This document shows positions 8,870 through 19,739 of a stretch of DNA of 64,000 nt, piece after piece. Location of the stretch: positions 62,001 through 126,000 of the forward strand of contig NZ_RFSK01000004.1 of NCBI RefSeq assembly GCF_009923995.1, in the 5' to 3' direction. Position 1 is the first letter of the stretch. Every line of letters begins with the position of its first letter. The notes under the pieces were generated by a model. That model was not told the origin of the DNA and ran no database searches. It saw nothing but the letters and a program-made list of their open reading frames with translations. This DNA is from Janthinobacterium sp. (GTDB taxonomy: Bacteria; Pseudomonadota; Gammaproteobacteria; Burkholderiales; Burkholderiaceae_D). Made by a program: the position numbers and the translations under genes.

Positions 8870-10183
8870 ATGTCACTTTCGCATGGCGTGCAGCCGCACG
8901 CACGCGCAGCGCGTCTTCGCCCCTGGCGCAGGACGGCGCTTGCATTCGCCCTCGCATTCCCCTTGTTTGCCGCGGCCGCGCCGCCGCCACTGACCTTCAA
9001 CGAGGCGCTGCGGCTAGCCGTTGCCCGCTCGCGCCAGCTGCCCGCGCAAGACCAGGCGGCCATCGCCGCGCAGCAGATGGCCGTCGCGGCGGGCCAGCGG
9101 CCCGATCCTGTCCTCAAGGCAGGCATCGATAATCTGCCCCTGGGCGGCCGCGACCGCTTTAATTTGAACAACGATGCCATGACCATGCGGCGCATCGGCA
9201 TCGCGCAGGAATTGACGAGCGCCGATAAATTGCACTGGCGCGCCGTCCGCCAGCAGCGCGAGGCGGGCAGGGCGCAGGCGCAACAGCAGGCGGCCCTGGC
9301 CGCCATCGAGCGCGACACGGCCATCGCCTGGCTGAGCGTGTATTACAACCGGGAAATGGTCACCGTGCTGGCCACGCAGCTGGCGCTGGCGGGACAGGAA
9401 ATCGACGCGGCCGAGGCAGCCTATCGGGGCGGACCCGGCAGCCAGACGGCGCTGCTGGCCGCGCGCGCCGCCCTGTTTGCGCTGGAAGACCGCGCCAGCC
9501 AGGCCCGCCGCGACCTCGACGTGGCAGTCAATGCCCTGGCGCGCTGGACGGGCGGCCCGGGCGAGCTGGACGGGTCCGGCTTGCCTGACCTGGACAACAT
9601 CGGCCTCGATCCGGCCATCCTGGAGACCAGCATCACGCGCCGGCCACAGCTAGCGGTGCTGGCGCTGCAGGAAGAAGCGGCGCAAGCGGACGTGCGGCTG
9701 GCGCAGGCGAACCGCCATGCGGACTGGAGCGTCGAAGTGGCCTTCCAGCAGCGCGGCAGCGCCTACGCCAACATGCTGTCCGTGGGCCTGTCGCTGCCCC
9801 TGCAGTGGGACCGGCCGCAGCGCCAGGACCGCGAACTGGCGGCGAAACTGGCCCTGGCCGAACAGGCGAAGGACGCGCGCGAGGAAGCCTTGCGCGACGA
9901 TGCCGTCGCCACGCGCGCCTTGCTCATCGCCTGGCAGAGCGGCCGCGAACGGGGCGCGCGCTACGCCCGCCAGCTGCTGCCCGTGCTGGAACAGCGCAGC
10001 GCGGCGGCCTTGGCCGCCTACCGGGGCGGCAAGGCCACCCTGGCCGACGTGCTGGCCGCGCGGCGCGGCGCACTCGACGCGCGCCTCGCCTGGCTGCAAG
10101 TGCAGATGGACACCGCCCAGCGCTGGGCGCAGCTGCGTTTCCTCTTTCCCGACACCCCGCACGACCTGGAGCAGCAGCCATGA
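8870..10183 (+). CDS. cusC: Outer-membrane efflux protein CusC/TolC family
   Basis: 437-residue outer-membrane factor: a signal peptide (around ALAFPLFAAAA), then the two repeated TolC-type domains with long alpha-helical stretches and the LTFNEALRLAVARS entry motif. It provides the outer-membrane duct of a tripartite RND metal pump. GGAG precedes the ATG at 8870; an upstream in-frame ATG at 8831 lacks one. Its stop overlaps the start of cusB (ATGA), which indicates coupled translation in cusCBA. Confidence 0.88.
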   Translation: MSLSHGVQPHARAARLRPWRRTALAFALAFPLFAAAAPPPLTFNEALRLAVARSRQLPAQDQAAIAAQQMAVAAGQRPDPVLKAGIDNLPLGGRDRFNLNNDAMTMRRIGIAQELTSADKLHWRAVRQQREAGRAQAQQQAALAAIERDTAIAWLSVYYNREMVTVLATQLALAGQEIDAAEAAYRGGPGSQTALLAARAALFALEDRASQARRDLDVAVNALARWTGGPGELDGSGLPDLDNIGLDPAILETSITRRPQLAVLALQEEAAQADVRLAQANRHADWSVEVAFQQRGSAYANMLSVGLSLPLQWDRPQRQDRELAAKLALAEQAKDAREEALRDDAVATRALLIAWQSGRERGARYARQLLPVLEQRSAAALAAYRGGKATLADVLAARRGALDARLAWLQVQMDTAQRWAQLRFLFPDTPHDLEQQP

Positions 10184-11691
10184 ACCATCCAACAACACTC
10201 GCCATCGCCGTCGCCGCCGTGCTGGCGGCAAGCTATGCGGGCTACCAGGTCGGCGCCGCCAACGGCAGCCGCACCGCACCGGCGCAGGCCAGCACTAAAA
10301 AACCCCTGTACTGGCACGACCCCATGGTGCCGGGCCAGAAGTTCGACAAACCGGGCAAGTCACCGTTCATGGACATGCAGCTGGTGCCCGTGTATGCGGA
10401 CAGCGATGCGGCCGGGGACGGCAGCGGCATCCGCATCGATCCCCGCGTCCAGCAAAACCTGGGCGTGCGCACGGCCCGCGTTACGTCCGGCCCGCTGGCC
10501 GCGCCGCTGGCGGCCGTCGGCAGCGTGGCCTACAACGAGCGCGACGTGGCCCTCGTGCAGGCGCGCAGCGGCGGCTACCTCGAGCGCCTGGTCGTGCGCG
10601 CCCCCTTCGATCCCGTGCGCAAGGGGCAGGCCCTGGCCGAGCTGTACGTGCCGGACTGGATCGCCGCGCAGGAGGAATTCCTCGCCGCCCGCCGCATGCG
10701 GGGCGACGGCGCGGCCGGCCTGGCCGACGCGGCCCGCCAGCGCATGCGCCTGGCCGGCATGGACGAGGCGCAGATACGCCTGGTGGAAAACAGCGGCAGC
10801 GTGCATGCGCGGCTGACGGTGGCGGCGCCCATCGCCGGCGTCATCGCCGGGCTGGACGCCCGCGAAGGCATGACGGTGGCCGCCGGCGCGCCCCTGTTCC
10901 GCATCAATGGCCTGTCCAGCGTATGGGTCAATGCCGCGCTGCCCGAGAGCGCGGCGGCCAGGGTGCGTCCCGGCACGGCCGTCGAGGTGCGCGCGCAGGC
11001 GCTGCCCGGCAAGGTGTTCCACGGCAAGGTCAGCGTGATCTTGCCGGAAGTTAACGCGGCCACGCGCACCGTGACGGCCCGCATCGAGCTGGCCAATCCC
11101 GGCGCCTTGCTGCTGCCCGGTATGTTTACCACGCTCACTTTCGCCCCGGGGGCGGCAGCCGACGTCCTGCTGCTGCCATCGGAAGCCGTGATCGCCACGG
11201 GCACGCGCCAGCTCGTCATGCTGGCAAGCGACGCCGGCCGCTTCACGCCCGTCGAGGTGCAGACGGGCGCGGAAGGCAATGGCATGACGGAAATCCGCAA
11301 GGGTCTGGTTGCCGGGCAGAAAGTGGTGGTGTCGGGCCAGTTCCTCGTCGATTCGGAAGCCAGCCTGAAGGGTACGATCACGCGCATGGGCGGCATGCCG
11401 GCCGCCGCCGCGCCTGCCGCCGCGGCGCGGCATCACGCTGCCGGCACGGTGGAACAGGTCGGCCCGCACGACATCACCATTTCGCACGGCCCCGTCGCCT
11501 CGCTGCACTGGGGACCGATGACCATGGCCTTTGCCTTGCCGCCGGGCGGCCTGCCGGCACAGATCCGTGTGGGCAGCAAGGTGGACTTTGACTTCAGCAA
11601 GAGCGCGGCGGGCGGCTTCGCCATCACGGCCATCCGGCCCGCCGCCATGGACGGCATGGCGATGCCGGCGATGCAGGGAGGCAAGCCATGA
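10180..11691 (+). CDS. cusB: RND metal efflux adaptor CusB with fused CusF domain
   Basis: 503-residue periplasmic adaptor. N-terminal membrane anchor, a heavy-metal-binding domain ([23 protein letters not shown]), the barrel-sandwich/beta-barrel core, and from about residue 415 a CusF-like copper chaperone domain. That domain has H near the start ([10 protein letters not shown]) and the W..M.M metal site [10 protein letters not shown]. In E. coli CusF is a separate protein, so here delivery and adaptor are fused. The Met-rich C-terminus ([10 protein letters not shown]) supports Cu(I)/Ag(I). Overlaps both neighbours by ATGA. Confidence 0.9.
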   Translation: MNHPTTLAIAVAAVLAASYAGYQVGAANGSRTAPAQASTKKPLYWHDPMVPGQKFDKPGKSPFMDMQLVPVYADSDAAGDGSGIRIDPRVQQNLGVRTARVTSGPLAAPLAAVGSVAYNERDVALVQARSGGYLERLVVRAPFDPVRKGQALAELYVPDWIAAQEEFLAARRMRGDGAAGLADAARQRMRLAGMDEAQIRLVENSGSVHARLTVAAPIAGVIAGLDAREGMTVAAGAPLFRINGLSSVWVNAALPESAAARVRPGTAVEVRAQALPGKVFHGKVSVILPEVNAATRTVTARIELANPGALLLPGMFTTLTFAPGAAADVLLLPSEAVIATGTRQLVMLASDAGRFTPVEVQTGAEGNGMTEIRKGLVAGQKVVVSGQFLVDSEASLKGTITRMGGMPAAAAPAAAARHHAAGTVEQVGPHDITISHGPVASLHWGPMTMAFALPPGGLPAQIRVGSKVDFDFSKSAAGGFAITAIRPAAMDGMAMPAMQGGKP

Positions 11692-14600
11692 TCGCCAAAC
11701 TCATACGCTGGTCCATCGGCAACCGCTTCCTCGTCCTGCTGGCCACCGTGTTCCTGGCGGCCTGGGGCATCTGGTCCCTGGCGCACACGCCGCTCGACGC
11801 GATTCCCGACCTGTCGGACACGCAGGTCATCGTGCGTACCAGCTATCCGGGGCAGGCGCCGCAGATCGTGGAAAACCAGGTCACCTACCCGCTGACGACC
11901 ACCATGCTGTCCGTGCCGGGCGCGAAGAGCGTGCGCGGCTATTCCTTTTTCGGCGATTCCTTCGTCTACATCCTGTTCGAGGATGGCACGGACCCGTACT
12001 GGGCCAGGTCGCGCGTGCTGGAATACCTGAGCCAGGTGCAATCGCGCCTGCCCGCGCAGGCGAAGACGGCGCTGGGGCCTGACGCCACGGGCGTGGGCTG
12101 GATCTACGAGTATGCGCTGGTCGACCGCAGCGGCAGGCAGGACCTGGCGCAGCTGCGCGCCCTGCAGGACTGGTTCCTCAAGTTCGAGCTCAAGGCCCTG
12201 CCCAACGTGGCGGAAGTGGCCAGCATCGGCGGCATGGTGCGCCAGTACCAGATCGTGCTGGACCCGGACAAGCTGCGCGCCTACGGTATTCCGCACGGAA
12301 AGGTGATTGCCGCCGTGCAACGCGCCAATCAGGAAACGGGCGGCGCCGTGCTGGAACTGGGCGAGGCGGAATACATGGTGCGGGCCTCGGGCTACCTGCA
12401 GTCGCTCGAGGATTTCCGCCAGATTCCCCTGGCGACGACGGACGCGGGCGTGGCCGTGCGCCTGGGCGACGTGGCCACGGTGCGGCTGGGGCCGGAAATG
12501 CGGCGCGGCATTGCCGAACTGAACGGGGAGGGCGAGGTGGCGGGCGGCGTGATCATCATGCGTTCGGGCAAGAATGCGCTGGAGACCATCGCCGCCGTGA
12601 AAGCCAGGCTGGCCGTGCTGAAAGGGGGCTTGCCGCCCGGCGTGGAAATCGTGCCCGTGTACGACCGCTCCAGCCTGATCCAGCGCGCCGTGGGCAACCT
12701 GCAGCACAAGCTGATCGAGGAATTCATCGTCGTGGCGGTGGTTTGCGCCATATTCCTGTTCCACCTGCGCTCGGCGCTGGTGGCCATCGTCTCGTTGCCG
12801 CTGGGCATCCTGATCGCCTACATCATCATGCATTACCAGGGCGTCAACGCCAACATCATGTCGCTGGGCGGCATTGCCATCGCCATCGGCGCCATGGTCG
12901 ACGCGGCCGTCGTCATGATCGAGAATGCCCACAAGCATATCGAGGCGTGGCAGCACGCGCACCCGGACCAGCGGCTGCAGGGCGACACGCACTGGCAGGT
13001 GATCGGCGACGCGGCCGCCGAAGTGGGGCCGGCCCTCTTCTTTTCCCTCCTGATCATCGTGCTGTCCTTCATTCCCGTGTTCAGCCTGGAAGCGCAGGAA
13101 GGGCGGCTGTTCGCCCCGCTGGCGTTCACCAAGACCTATGCCATGGCCGCCGCGGCGGGCCTGGCCGTCACCCTGATCCCCGTGCTGATGGGCTATCTGA
13201 TCCGTGGCCGCATACCGGCCGAGCACAGCAACCCGCTCAACCGCTGGCTGATCGCCACGTACCGGCCCCTGCTGGAGAAGGTGCTGCGCCGTCCGAAGAC
13301 CACCTTGCTGGTGGCGGGCCTGGCCGTGCTGCTGACGGCGTGGCCGCTGTCGCGCCTGGGCGGCGAATTCATGCCGCCGCTGGACGAGGGCGACCTCTTA
13401 TATATGCCGTCGGCCTTGCCGGGCATAGGCGCGGGCAAGGTGGCCGAGCTGCTGCAGCAGACGGACCGCCTGATCAGGACCGTGCCAGAAGTGCAGACGG
13501 TGTTCGGCAAGGCGGGCCGCGCCGAGACGGCGACGGACCCGGCGCCGCTGGAAATGTTCGAGACGACGATCCAGTTCAAGCCGCGCGCGCAGTGGCGGGC
13601 CGGCATGACGCCGGACAAGCTGGTGGCGGAACTGGACCGCGCCGTGCAGGTGCCGGGCCTGACGAATATCTGGGTGCCGCCCATCCGTAACCGCATCGAC
13701 ATGCTGGCCACGGGCATCAAGAGTCCCGTCGGCATCAAGGTGGCGGGCGCCAGCCTGCAGGACATCGACGGCATCACGGCACAGATCGAGCGCGTCGTCA
13801 GGACGGTGCCCGGCGTGTCGTCCGCGCTGGCCGAGCGCCTGAACGGCGGGCGCTACGTCGATATCCGCATCGACCGCGACGCGGCGGCCCGCTACGGCCT
13901 GAATATCGCCGACGTGCAAGGCATCGTCGCCAGCGCCATCGGCGGCGAGAATGTGGGCGAAACGGTGGAAGGCTTGCAGCGCTTTCCCATCAATGTGCGC
14001 TATCCGCGCGAACTGCGCGATTCCGTCGAGAAACTGCGCGACCTGCCCGTGCTGACGGAGCGGGGCGCGCAGATCCGCCTGGGCGACGTGGCCGCCATCC
14101 GCATCGATGACGGCCCGCCCATGCTGAAAAGCGAGAACGCGCGCCTGTCGGGCTGGGTGTACGTGGATATCCGCGGGCGCGACTTGAGTTCCGCCGTGCG
14201 CGACATGCAGCGGGCCGTCGGCGCGCAGGTCAAGCTGCCGGCCGGCTATGCCGTGTCGTGGTCGGGGCAGTTCGAGTACCTGGAACGGGCCACGGCCAGG
14301 CTGAAAACCGTCGTGCCCGCCACCTTGCTGATCATCTTCGTGCTGCTGTACCTGACCTTCCGCCGCGCCGATGAGGCGGCGCTGATCATGGCCACCTTGC
14401 CGTTCGCGCTGGCGGGCGGCATCTGGCTGCTGTGGCTGCTGGGCTACCACCTGTCGGTGGCCAGCGGCGTGGGTTTCATCGCCCTGGCGGGCGTCTCGGC
14501 GGAGTTTGGCGTCATCATGCTGCTGTACCTGAAGCAGGCCTGGGAAGCGAAACTGGCGCAGGGCGCGCAGGGCGAGGCGGCCTTGCTGGACGCCATCCGC

Positions 14601-14852
14601 GAAGGGGCCGTGCTGCGCGTGCGGCCCAAAGCCATGACGGTGGCCGTCATCATGGCCGGTTTGGTGCCGGTGATGCTGGGGGAGGGCACAGGATCGGAAG
14701 TGATGCAGCGCATCGCTGCGCCCATGGTGGGCGGCATGCTCACGGCGCCGCTGCTGTCGATGTTCGTCGTACCGGCCGTGTACTTGTTGATACGCCGCAA
14801 GGCAATGCGTGCGGCGATGGCCCAGCAGTCGTCCGCGCAGCTTGTGCATTAG
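11688..14852 (+). CDS. cusA: RND heavy-metal efflux pump CusA
   Basis: 1054-residue inner-membrane RND transporter of the HME family: first helix near residues 10-30, two large periplasmic loops and further helix bundles. The TM4 proton-relay region ([20 protein letters not shown]) is clear. It exports monovalent copper/silver to the CusC duct using the proton gradient. Full length for the family; the stop is followed by two strong hairpins. The assignment to Cu/Ag rather than Co/Zn/Cd rests on the CusF domain and CueR-like promoter. Confidence 0.9.
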   Translation: MIAKLIRWSIGNRFLVLLATVFLAAWGIWSLAHTPLDAIPDLSDTQVIVRTSYPGQAPQIVENQVTYPLTTTMLSVPGAKSVRGYSFFGDSFVYILFEDGTDPYWARSRVLEYLSQVQSRLPAQAKTALGPDATGVGWIYEYALVDRSGRQDLAQLRALQDWFLKFELKALPNVAEVASIGGMVRQYQIVLDPDKLRAYGIPHGKVIAAVQRANQETGGAVLELGEAEYMVRASGYLQSLEDFRQIPLATTDAGVAVRLGDVATVRLGPEMRRGIAELNGEGEVAGGVIIMRSGKNALETIAAVKARLAVLKGGLPPGVEIVPVYDRSSLIQRAVGNLQHKLIEEFIVVAVVCAIFLFHLRSALVAIVSLPLGILIAYIIMHYQGVNANIMSLGGIAIAIGAMVDAAVVMIENAHKHIEAWQHAHPDQRLQGDTHWQVIGDAAAEVGPALFFSLLIIVLSFIPVFSLEAQEGRLFAPLAFTKTYAMAAAAGLAVTLIPVLMGYLIRGRIPAEHSNPLNRWLIATYRPLLEKVLRRPKTTLLVAGLAVLLTAWPLSRLGGEFMPPLDEGDLLYMPSALPGIGAGKVAELLQQTDRLIRTVPEVQTVFGKAGRAETATDPAPLEMFETTIQFKPRAQWRAGMTPDKLVAELDRAVQVPGLTNIWVPPIRNRIDMLATGIKSPVGIKVAGASLQDIDGITAQIERVVRTVPGVSSALAERLNGGRYVDIRIDRDAAARYGLNIADVQGIVASAIGGENVGETVEGLQRFPINVRYPRELRDSVEKLRDLPVLTERGAQIRLGDVAAIRIDDGPPMLKSENARLSGWVYVDIRGRDLSSAVRDMQRAVGAQVKLPAGYAVSWSGQFEYLERATARLKTVVPATLLIIFVLLYLTFRRADEAALIMATLPFALAGGIWLLWLLGYHLSVASGVGFIALAGVSAEFGVIMLLYLKQAWEAKLAQGAQGEAALLDAIREGAVLRVRPKAMTVAVIMAGLVPVMLGEGTGSEVMQRIAAPMVGGMLTAPLLSMFVVPAVYLLIRRKAMRAAMAQQSSAQLVH

Positions 14853-14896
14853 GCAAGCGCAAGGCGCCCGCAGCGCGAGACGGTGCGTGCACGGGA

Positions 14897-14950
14897 GGTG
14901 CCGCCGCTGCGGGGCGGCACCGCATTGCCCGGCGGCCCTTGCGCCGGGCA
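14897..14950 (+). terminator. Two hairpins downstream of cusA
   Basis: GGTGCCGCC (14897-14905) pairs with GGCGGCACC (14913-14921), and TGCCCGGCG (14926-14934) pairs with CGCCGGGCA (14942-14950). They end the cus operon; neither has a clean T-tract. A short GC-rich direct repeat (GGGCATGGGGCC, twice) follows. Confidence 0.5.
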
Positions 14951-15078
14951 TGGGGCCGGGCATGGGGCCGGTACGGGCATCGGGTAGAATGAGAAAAAGA
15001 GCCCGTCGCGCCTGCATTCTTCGCTGAACGCGAATAGTCGCGCGGCGCGGCGCCCGTCCACTTTGTTTTCCGGCAGCC

Positions 15079-15975
15079 ATGGATCGAATTCAAGCTATGC
15101 AGGTGTTTCTGCGCGTCGTGGAAGCGAACAGCTTCAACAAGGCGGCCGAAACGCTGTCGATGGCGCCGTCCTCCGTCACCAGCATCATCAAGAGCCTGGA
15201 AAGCCACCTGCAGGTGCGGCTCCTGCACCGCACCACGCGCAGCCTGAGCCTGACGCCCGAGGGCGAACGCTACTACCAGCGCAGCCGCGACATCCTGCAA
15301 GCCATCGACGACACGGAATCGGACTTGCAGCACCGCAGCAGCCGGCCCAGGGGGCGGCTGCGGGTGGACATGCCGGGCGCCGTGGCGCGCGCGCTGGTGC
15401 TGCCGCGCCTGCAGGAATTCTTTGCCCTGTACCCGGACATCCAGCTCATGCTGGGCATGAACGACCGGCCCATGGACCTGGTGCAGGAAGGCATCGACTG
15501 CGTGCTGCGCACGGGGCAATTGCGCGATTCGGGCCTGGTGGCGCGGCGCCTGGGCGCGTTTCAATGGATTACCTGCGGCGCGCCCGCGTATTTCGAGCGG
15601 CATGGCGTGCCGCAAGGCGTCGGCGAGCTGCACGCGCACCAGGCGGTACAGTATTTTTCCGGCAGCACGGGACGCATCGCGGAATTTCATTTCTTGCAAG
15701 ACGGCAAGGAAGTCGCCGTGCCGCTGACGGGGCAGGTGGCCGTCAACGACACGGATTCCTATATCCGCTGCTGCCTGCACGGCCACGGCCTCATCCAGCT
15801 GGCCAGCCACCTCGTGCGCGAGGAACTGGCGTCGGGCCGGCTGCGCGAAGTGCTGGCCGGGGCGCGGCGCGCGCCCGTGCCCGTGTCGCTCGTGTATCCG
15901 CACAACCGCCACCTGTCGCCGGCCGTGCGCGTGTTTACCGACTGGCTGGTGGACATCTGCGCCGAGCTGGGCTGA
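15079..15975 (+). CDS. LysR-family transcriptional regulator
   Basis: 298 residues. N-terminal winged HTH (AMQVFLRVVEANSFNKAAETL...VTSIIKSLESHL) followed by a periplasmic-binding-like effector domain. The sequence type (RPRGRLRVDMPG...GLVARRLGAF) matches the large CrgA-like LysR subgroup. It is transcribed in the same direction as the amidohydrolase/porin pair 175 bp downstream, and may control it; this is inferred from position only. Confidence 0.88.
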   Translation: MDRIQAMQVFLRVVEANSFNKAAETLSMAPSSVTSIIKSLESHLQVRLLHRTTRSLSLTPEGERYYQRSRDILQAIDDTESDLQHRSSRPRGRLRVDMPGAVARALVLPRLQEFFALYPDIQLMLGMNDRPMDLVQEGIDCVLRTGQLRDSGLVARRLGAFQWITCGAPAYFERHGVPQGVGELHAHQAVQYFSGSTGRIAEFHFLQDGKEVAVPLTGQVAVNDTDSYIRCCLHGHGLIQLASHLVREELASGRLREVLAGARRAPVPVSLVYPHNRHLSPAVRVFTDWLVDICAELG

Positions 15976-16149
15976 GCGGCGCGGCCCGGCAGGCGGGCGC
16001 CGGCGATTCTTCGCCCGCGCCGCATAGTGAAAACGCCGGGCGCCCCTTTTTCCCCGTTTCCCCTTCTGACATCATCGCCGCATAGCCATTGCGACGAGCG
16101 TGATCTCTTGCATCACACGCAGGGCGACACACAGAAGAGGGAAAACACC

Positions 16150-17613
16150 ATGCAATCGAACCGCCGCCAGTTCCTGGCCCATGCCGTTTCCGCCGCCGCC
16201 GCACTGGCGGCAGGTCCATCCGCCCTGGCCGCCGCCGCCTCGCCCGCTCCCCGCGTGACGGGCAGGGCGGCTGCCGAGCGGACCCGGCCCCTGCTGCTCA
16301 AGGGCGGCACCATCCTGTCGATGGACCCGCAGCAGCCGGACCTGCCGCAGGGCGACATCCTGATACGCGGCAGCACCATTGCCCGCATCGCCGGGCATAT
16401 CGAGGCCGGCGACGCGGAAGTCATCGACGCGCGCGGCCGCATCGTCATCCCCGGCTTCGTCGACACACACCGCCACGCGTGGGAAGGCCAGTTGCGCCGC
16501 ATCAATCCGAATTCCGCCGACCTGGGCAACTACATCGCCGGCACCCACCAGGCGTTCGCGCCGCATTACCGGCCGCGCGACATGTATGTCGGCAACCTGC
16601 TGACGGCGCTGGGCGCCATCGACGCGGGCATCACCACCCTGATCGACAACTCCCACAACAGCCGCTCGCTGCAGCATGCCCTGCACGCCGTCGATGCGCT
16701 GCACGATGCGGGCATCCGCGCCGTGCATGCGCCGGGCGCGCCGCTGGTCGGCAAATGGGACAGTGCCAGCTGGTACGCCGACCTGGCCACCTTGCAGCAG
16801 GAGCGCTTCAGCCAGGGCGGCGGCCTGCTGACCCTGGCCATGATGACTTCCGTGGACCGGGAACAGTGGGCCGTCGGCCGCCGCCTGGGCATCCCCCTGG
16901 TGACGGAATTCTTCGGCCAGGACATGTCGGCCCAGCTGCCGGAGCTGCACCGCGCCGGCTTGCTGGGCCCCGACAATATCTTCAACCATTGCACCGACCT
17001 GAGCGAGGAAGCGTGGCAAATCCTGAAGGCCACGGGCGTGCAGGTCAACGTCTGCCCCCGTTCGGACACGCACTGGGCGCTGGGCAGCGGCATCTTCGGC
17101 TACCAGGCCGCCATCGACCATGGCATGCGCCCCGGTTTCAGCGTGGACAACGAAAGCGCCTACGGCGGCGACATGTTTGCCGAGATGCGCGCGGCGCTGT
17201 ACCTGCAGCGCAGTTCGGCGCTGGCGCGCAAGTCCGCCAGCCACGCCAGCGCGCCGGTGGACATGCGGGCGCTGCTGTCGGCGGCCACCATCGACGGTTC
17301 CGCCGTCGCCGGGCTGGGCCGGCAGACGGGCAGCTTGCGCGAAGGCAAGCAGGCCGATATCGTGCTGATCAATACCAACGACATCAATCTGTATCCGTCG
17401 AATAATGCGCTGGGCACCGTCGTCGGCGCGGCCGAGCGCAGCAATGTGGAAACCGTCATCATCGGCGGACGCATCCGCAAGCAGCACGGCAAGCTGCTGG
17501 ACCTCGACATGGCGGCCCTGCATGCCGCTACGCAAGAGTCGCAAGCCCACCTGTTCAAGGCCGCCGGCTTCACGCCGGACGCCTTCGCCAGGCAGTTCCA
17601 CGTGCGCGGCTAG
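16150..17613 (+). CDS. Tat-exported amidohydrolase (TRZ/ATZ-like)
   Basis: 487 residues with a Tat-like signal (SNRRQFLAHAVSAAAALAAG). The metal-dependent hydrolase core shows the first-strand metal ligands VDTHRH, a later His (FNHCTDL), and an Asp in FSVDNES. It resembles the cytosine-deaminase/atrazine-chlorohydrolase branch, which deaminates or dechlorinates N-heterocycles; the substrate is unknown. GAAGAGGG precedes the ATG. The porin gene starts 9 bp after its stop, suggesting an uptake-and-hydrolysis operon. Confidence 0.8.
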   Translation: MQSNRRQFLAHAVSAAAALAAGPSALAAAASPAPRVTGRAAAERTRPLLLKGGTILSMDPQQPDLPQGDILIRGSTIARIAGHIEAGDAEVIDARGRIVIPGFVDTHRHAWEGQLRRINPNSADLGNYIAGTHQAFAPHYRPRDMYVGNLLTALGAIDAGITTLIDNSHNSRSLQHALHAVDALHDAGIRAVHAPGAPLVGKWDSASWYADLATLQQERFSQGGGLLTLAMMTSVDREQWAVGRRLGIPLVTEFFGQDMSAQLPELHRAGLLGPDNIFNHCTDLSEEAWQILKATGVQVNVCPRSDTHWALGSGIFGYQAAIDHGMRPGFSVDNESAYGGDMFAEMRAALYLQRSSALARKSASHASAPVDMRALLSAATIDGSAVAGLGRQTGSLREGKQADIVLINTNDINLYPSNNALGTVVGAAERSNVETVIIGGRIRKQHGKLLDLDMAALHAATQESQAHLFKAAGFTPDAFARQFHVRG

Positions 17614-17622
17614 GGGCCGCCC

Positions 17623-18723
17623 GTGAAAGCGGCCTGTGTTTACGGCGCGCTGCTGGCCGGCGGCGTGCTGGCCGCCGGCGCCCAGGCGCAGTCCGATGAC
17701 GGCATGTACGGCATCGTCGATGCGGCCCTGGTCGGCGAGCGCGGCGGCGCCGCGGGCAAGGTGAACAAGCTCACCAGCGGCGCCAGCGCGTATTCCCGTC
17801 TCGGTTTTCGCGGCAAGGAAGCGCTGGGGGGCGGCCTGTCCGCCGTGTTCCTGCTGGAACTGGGCATGCGCATCGACGATGGCAGCCTGGATAACACGAA
17901 CGGCCAGCTCTTCAACCGCCAGGCGTATATCGGCCTGGAAAGCCGCGACTGGGGCAGCGTGCGCCTGGGTCGCCAGCACACCTTCCTGTATTACACGCTG
18001 GTGCAGGTGGCCGATCCGTTCAGCCTGGGCTACGCGGGGACGGCGAAGAATCTTTTTCCCGTAAAAAACGTGGTCCGCACCAGCAACACCATCAGCTATA
18101 CGTCGCCCGCGCGCCGGGGCTGGACGGCCGAGGCAGCGGCCAGCCTGGGCGAACAGGCGGCAGACAGCCATGCGGGGCGCCAGCTGGTCATGGCCATCGG
18201 CTATGCGGCGGGGCCGCTCACCGTGCGCCTCGCACACAGCGTGCTGAACCAGGACGTGGCCGCCGGCGCGGCGCCCCTCGCCGCCGCCGTGTCGCAGGGA
18301 AATGCCCGCAACAGCGTGCTGGCCATGAACTACCGCTACGCTTTCCTCACCGCCTACCTGGCCTGCGGCGTGGACAAGGGGGCCAACAGCTCACCCGTGC
18401 CCAACCCCGGCGCCTACGGTGCGCCCGGCAGCGTCGTGCCTTCCACGGACAGCACCGACCTGCTGCTGGGGGCCAGCATTCCTGCCGGCACACAGGGCAG
18501 GGTGATGACCTCGTTCATCCGCAAGCACGACAGGACGCCGTTCCAGCAGGACGCCAGCCAGTGGGCGCTCGGCTACACCTACGCCCTGTCGCCGCGCACC
18601 AGCACCTACCTGGCGTGGGCGAAGATCCGCAACCGCAACGGCGCCGCCTACACCGTAGGCAACGGCAACGAGGCCGGTTCGGGCAACAGCGCCTTCAATC
18701 TTGGCCTGCGGCATAACTTTTAA
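17623..18723 (+). CDS. Gram-negative porin (Burkholderiales type)
   Basis: 366-residue outer-membrane porin: signal peptide ending AAGAQAQ, the opening SDDGMYGIVDAALV strand, a central RLGRQHTFLY motif, and a terminal aromatic strand (FNLGLRHNF) typical of BAM substrates. The start is GTG at 17623, without a clear ribosome site, 9 bp after the amidohydrolase stop, so translational coupling is likely. It probably lets the hydrolase substrate into the periplasm. Convergent with the next LysR gene, with only 9 bp between stops. Confidence 0.85.
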   Translation: MKAACVYGALLAGGVLAAGAQAQSDDGMYGIVDAALVGERGGAAGKVNKLTSGASAYSRLGFRGKEALGGGLSAVFLLELGMRIDDGSLDNTNGQLFNRQAYIGLESRDWGSVRLGRQHTFLYYTLVQVADPFSLGYAGTAKNLFPVKNVVRTSNTISYTSPARRGWTAEAAASLGEQAADSHAGRQLVMAIGYAAGPLTVRLAHSVLNQDVAAGAAPLAAAVSQGNARNSVLAMNYRYAFLTAYLACGVDKGANSSPVPNPGAYGAPGSVVPSTDSTDLLLGASIPAGTQGRVMTSFIRKHDRTPFQQDASQWALGYTYALSPRTSTYLAWAKIRNRNGAAYTVGNGNEAGSGNSAFNLGLRHNF

Positions 18724-18732
18724 GCACGGCCC

Positions 18733-19623
18733 TCAGGCAGGCGGGAACAGGTGCGCATGCAGAAAGTCGATAAACACGCGGAACCTGGGCGCAAGATGCT
18801 TGCCTGACGGCCACATGATGTGGAACGGTGCCGGATTTTCTGCGCAGCGCGGCAAGACGTGGACCAGCCTGCCAGCCGCCAGGTGCGGGCCGATGGCGAA
18901 ATCCGGCAGGTAGGCGATGCCCAGGCCCTGCAGGGCGAACAGGATGCGCGCCTCTAGGTTGTTGCACACGACGGAAGTCGGCAGCTGGAAGTCGGCGGCG
19001 ATTTCGTCGGGGCAGAGGGGCCAGACCTGCAGCTTGCCCGTATTCGGATAGCGGAACTGGATGCAGGCGTGGCCGGCCAGGTCGGCACAGCTGTCCGGTA
19101 TGCCGTGCCGGGCGAAATACGCCGGCGCCCCCGCCAGCAGCATGCGGTACGATCCCAGCCGGCGCGCCGTCAGGCGCGAATCGGGCACGTTGCCGCTGCG
19201 GATGACGGCATCGAATCCTTCCTCGATCACGTCGACGCGGCGGTCGGTGAAATCGAGGTCCAGGTCGACGTCCGGATAGGCCTGCTTGAATTGCGCCAGC
19301 ACCGACAGGAAGGGCTCGCCCACTTGCGGCAGGCTGACGCGCAGGCGGCCGCGCGGGCTCATGTGGACCTGCGACAGCTCGGTCTGCGCCGCCTCGATTT
19401 CGGCCAGGATGCGGCGGCTGCGTTCGAGGAACATCGTTCCCTCCGCCGTCAGCGTGATGCTGCGGGTGCTGCGGTGAAACAGCCGCACGCCCAACTGCTC
19501 TTCCAGCGCGCCGACGCGCTTGCCGATGGCGGAAGCGGACACGCCGAGTATCCGGCCGGCAGCGACGAGGCTGCGGGTTTCCGCCACTTGCACGAATACA
19601 TTGAGGGCGCTGATGCTTTCCAT
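18733..19623 (-). CDS. LysR-family transcriptional regulator
   Basis: 296 residues: HTH (ALNVFVQVAETRSLVAAGRIL...AIGKRVGALEEQL) and LysR effector-binding domain with the SRLTARRLGSYRMLLAGAPAYF segment common to the CrgA-like group. Divergent from the oxidoreductase/MFS pair across 116 bp. The intergenic region has a near-symmetric AT-rich element (GGAGGATTAACTCCGTAAATAACGG..., 19645-19670) that could be its site. Control of the neighbouring pair is inferred. Confidence 0.88.
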   Translation of the reverse strand: MESISALNVFVQVAETRSLVAAGRILGVSASAIGKRVGALEEQLGVRLFHRSTRSITLTAEGTMFLERSRRILAEIEAAQTELSQVHMSPRGRLRVSLPQVGEPFLSVLAQFKQAYPDVDLDLDFTDRRVDVIEEGFDAVIRSGNVPDSRLTARRLGSYRMLLAGAPAYFARHGIPDSCADLAGHACIQFRYPNTGKLQVWPLCPDEIAADFQLPTSVVCNNLEARILFALQGLGIAYLPDFAIGPHLAAGRLVHVLPRCAENPAPFHIMWPSGKHLAPRFRVFIDFLHAHLFPPA

Positions 19624-19739
19624 GATGTTTCCTTATTGCGGAGGATTAACTCCGTAAATAACGGCACTATACCCCACTTACTCCGGATCGGCGCAGCTCC
19701 TACGATATAGCCTTCTTCCTCCACTTGAATAGGCTCATC

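Noticed and set aside
14940-14980. GC-rich direct repeats after cusA as a mobile-element end
   Set aside because: Only two short copies, no inverted repeats or transposase; likely local duplication near the terminator.
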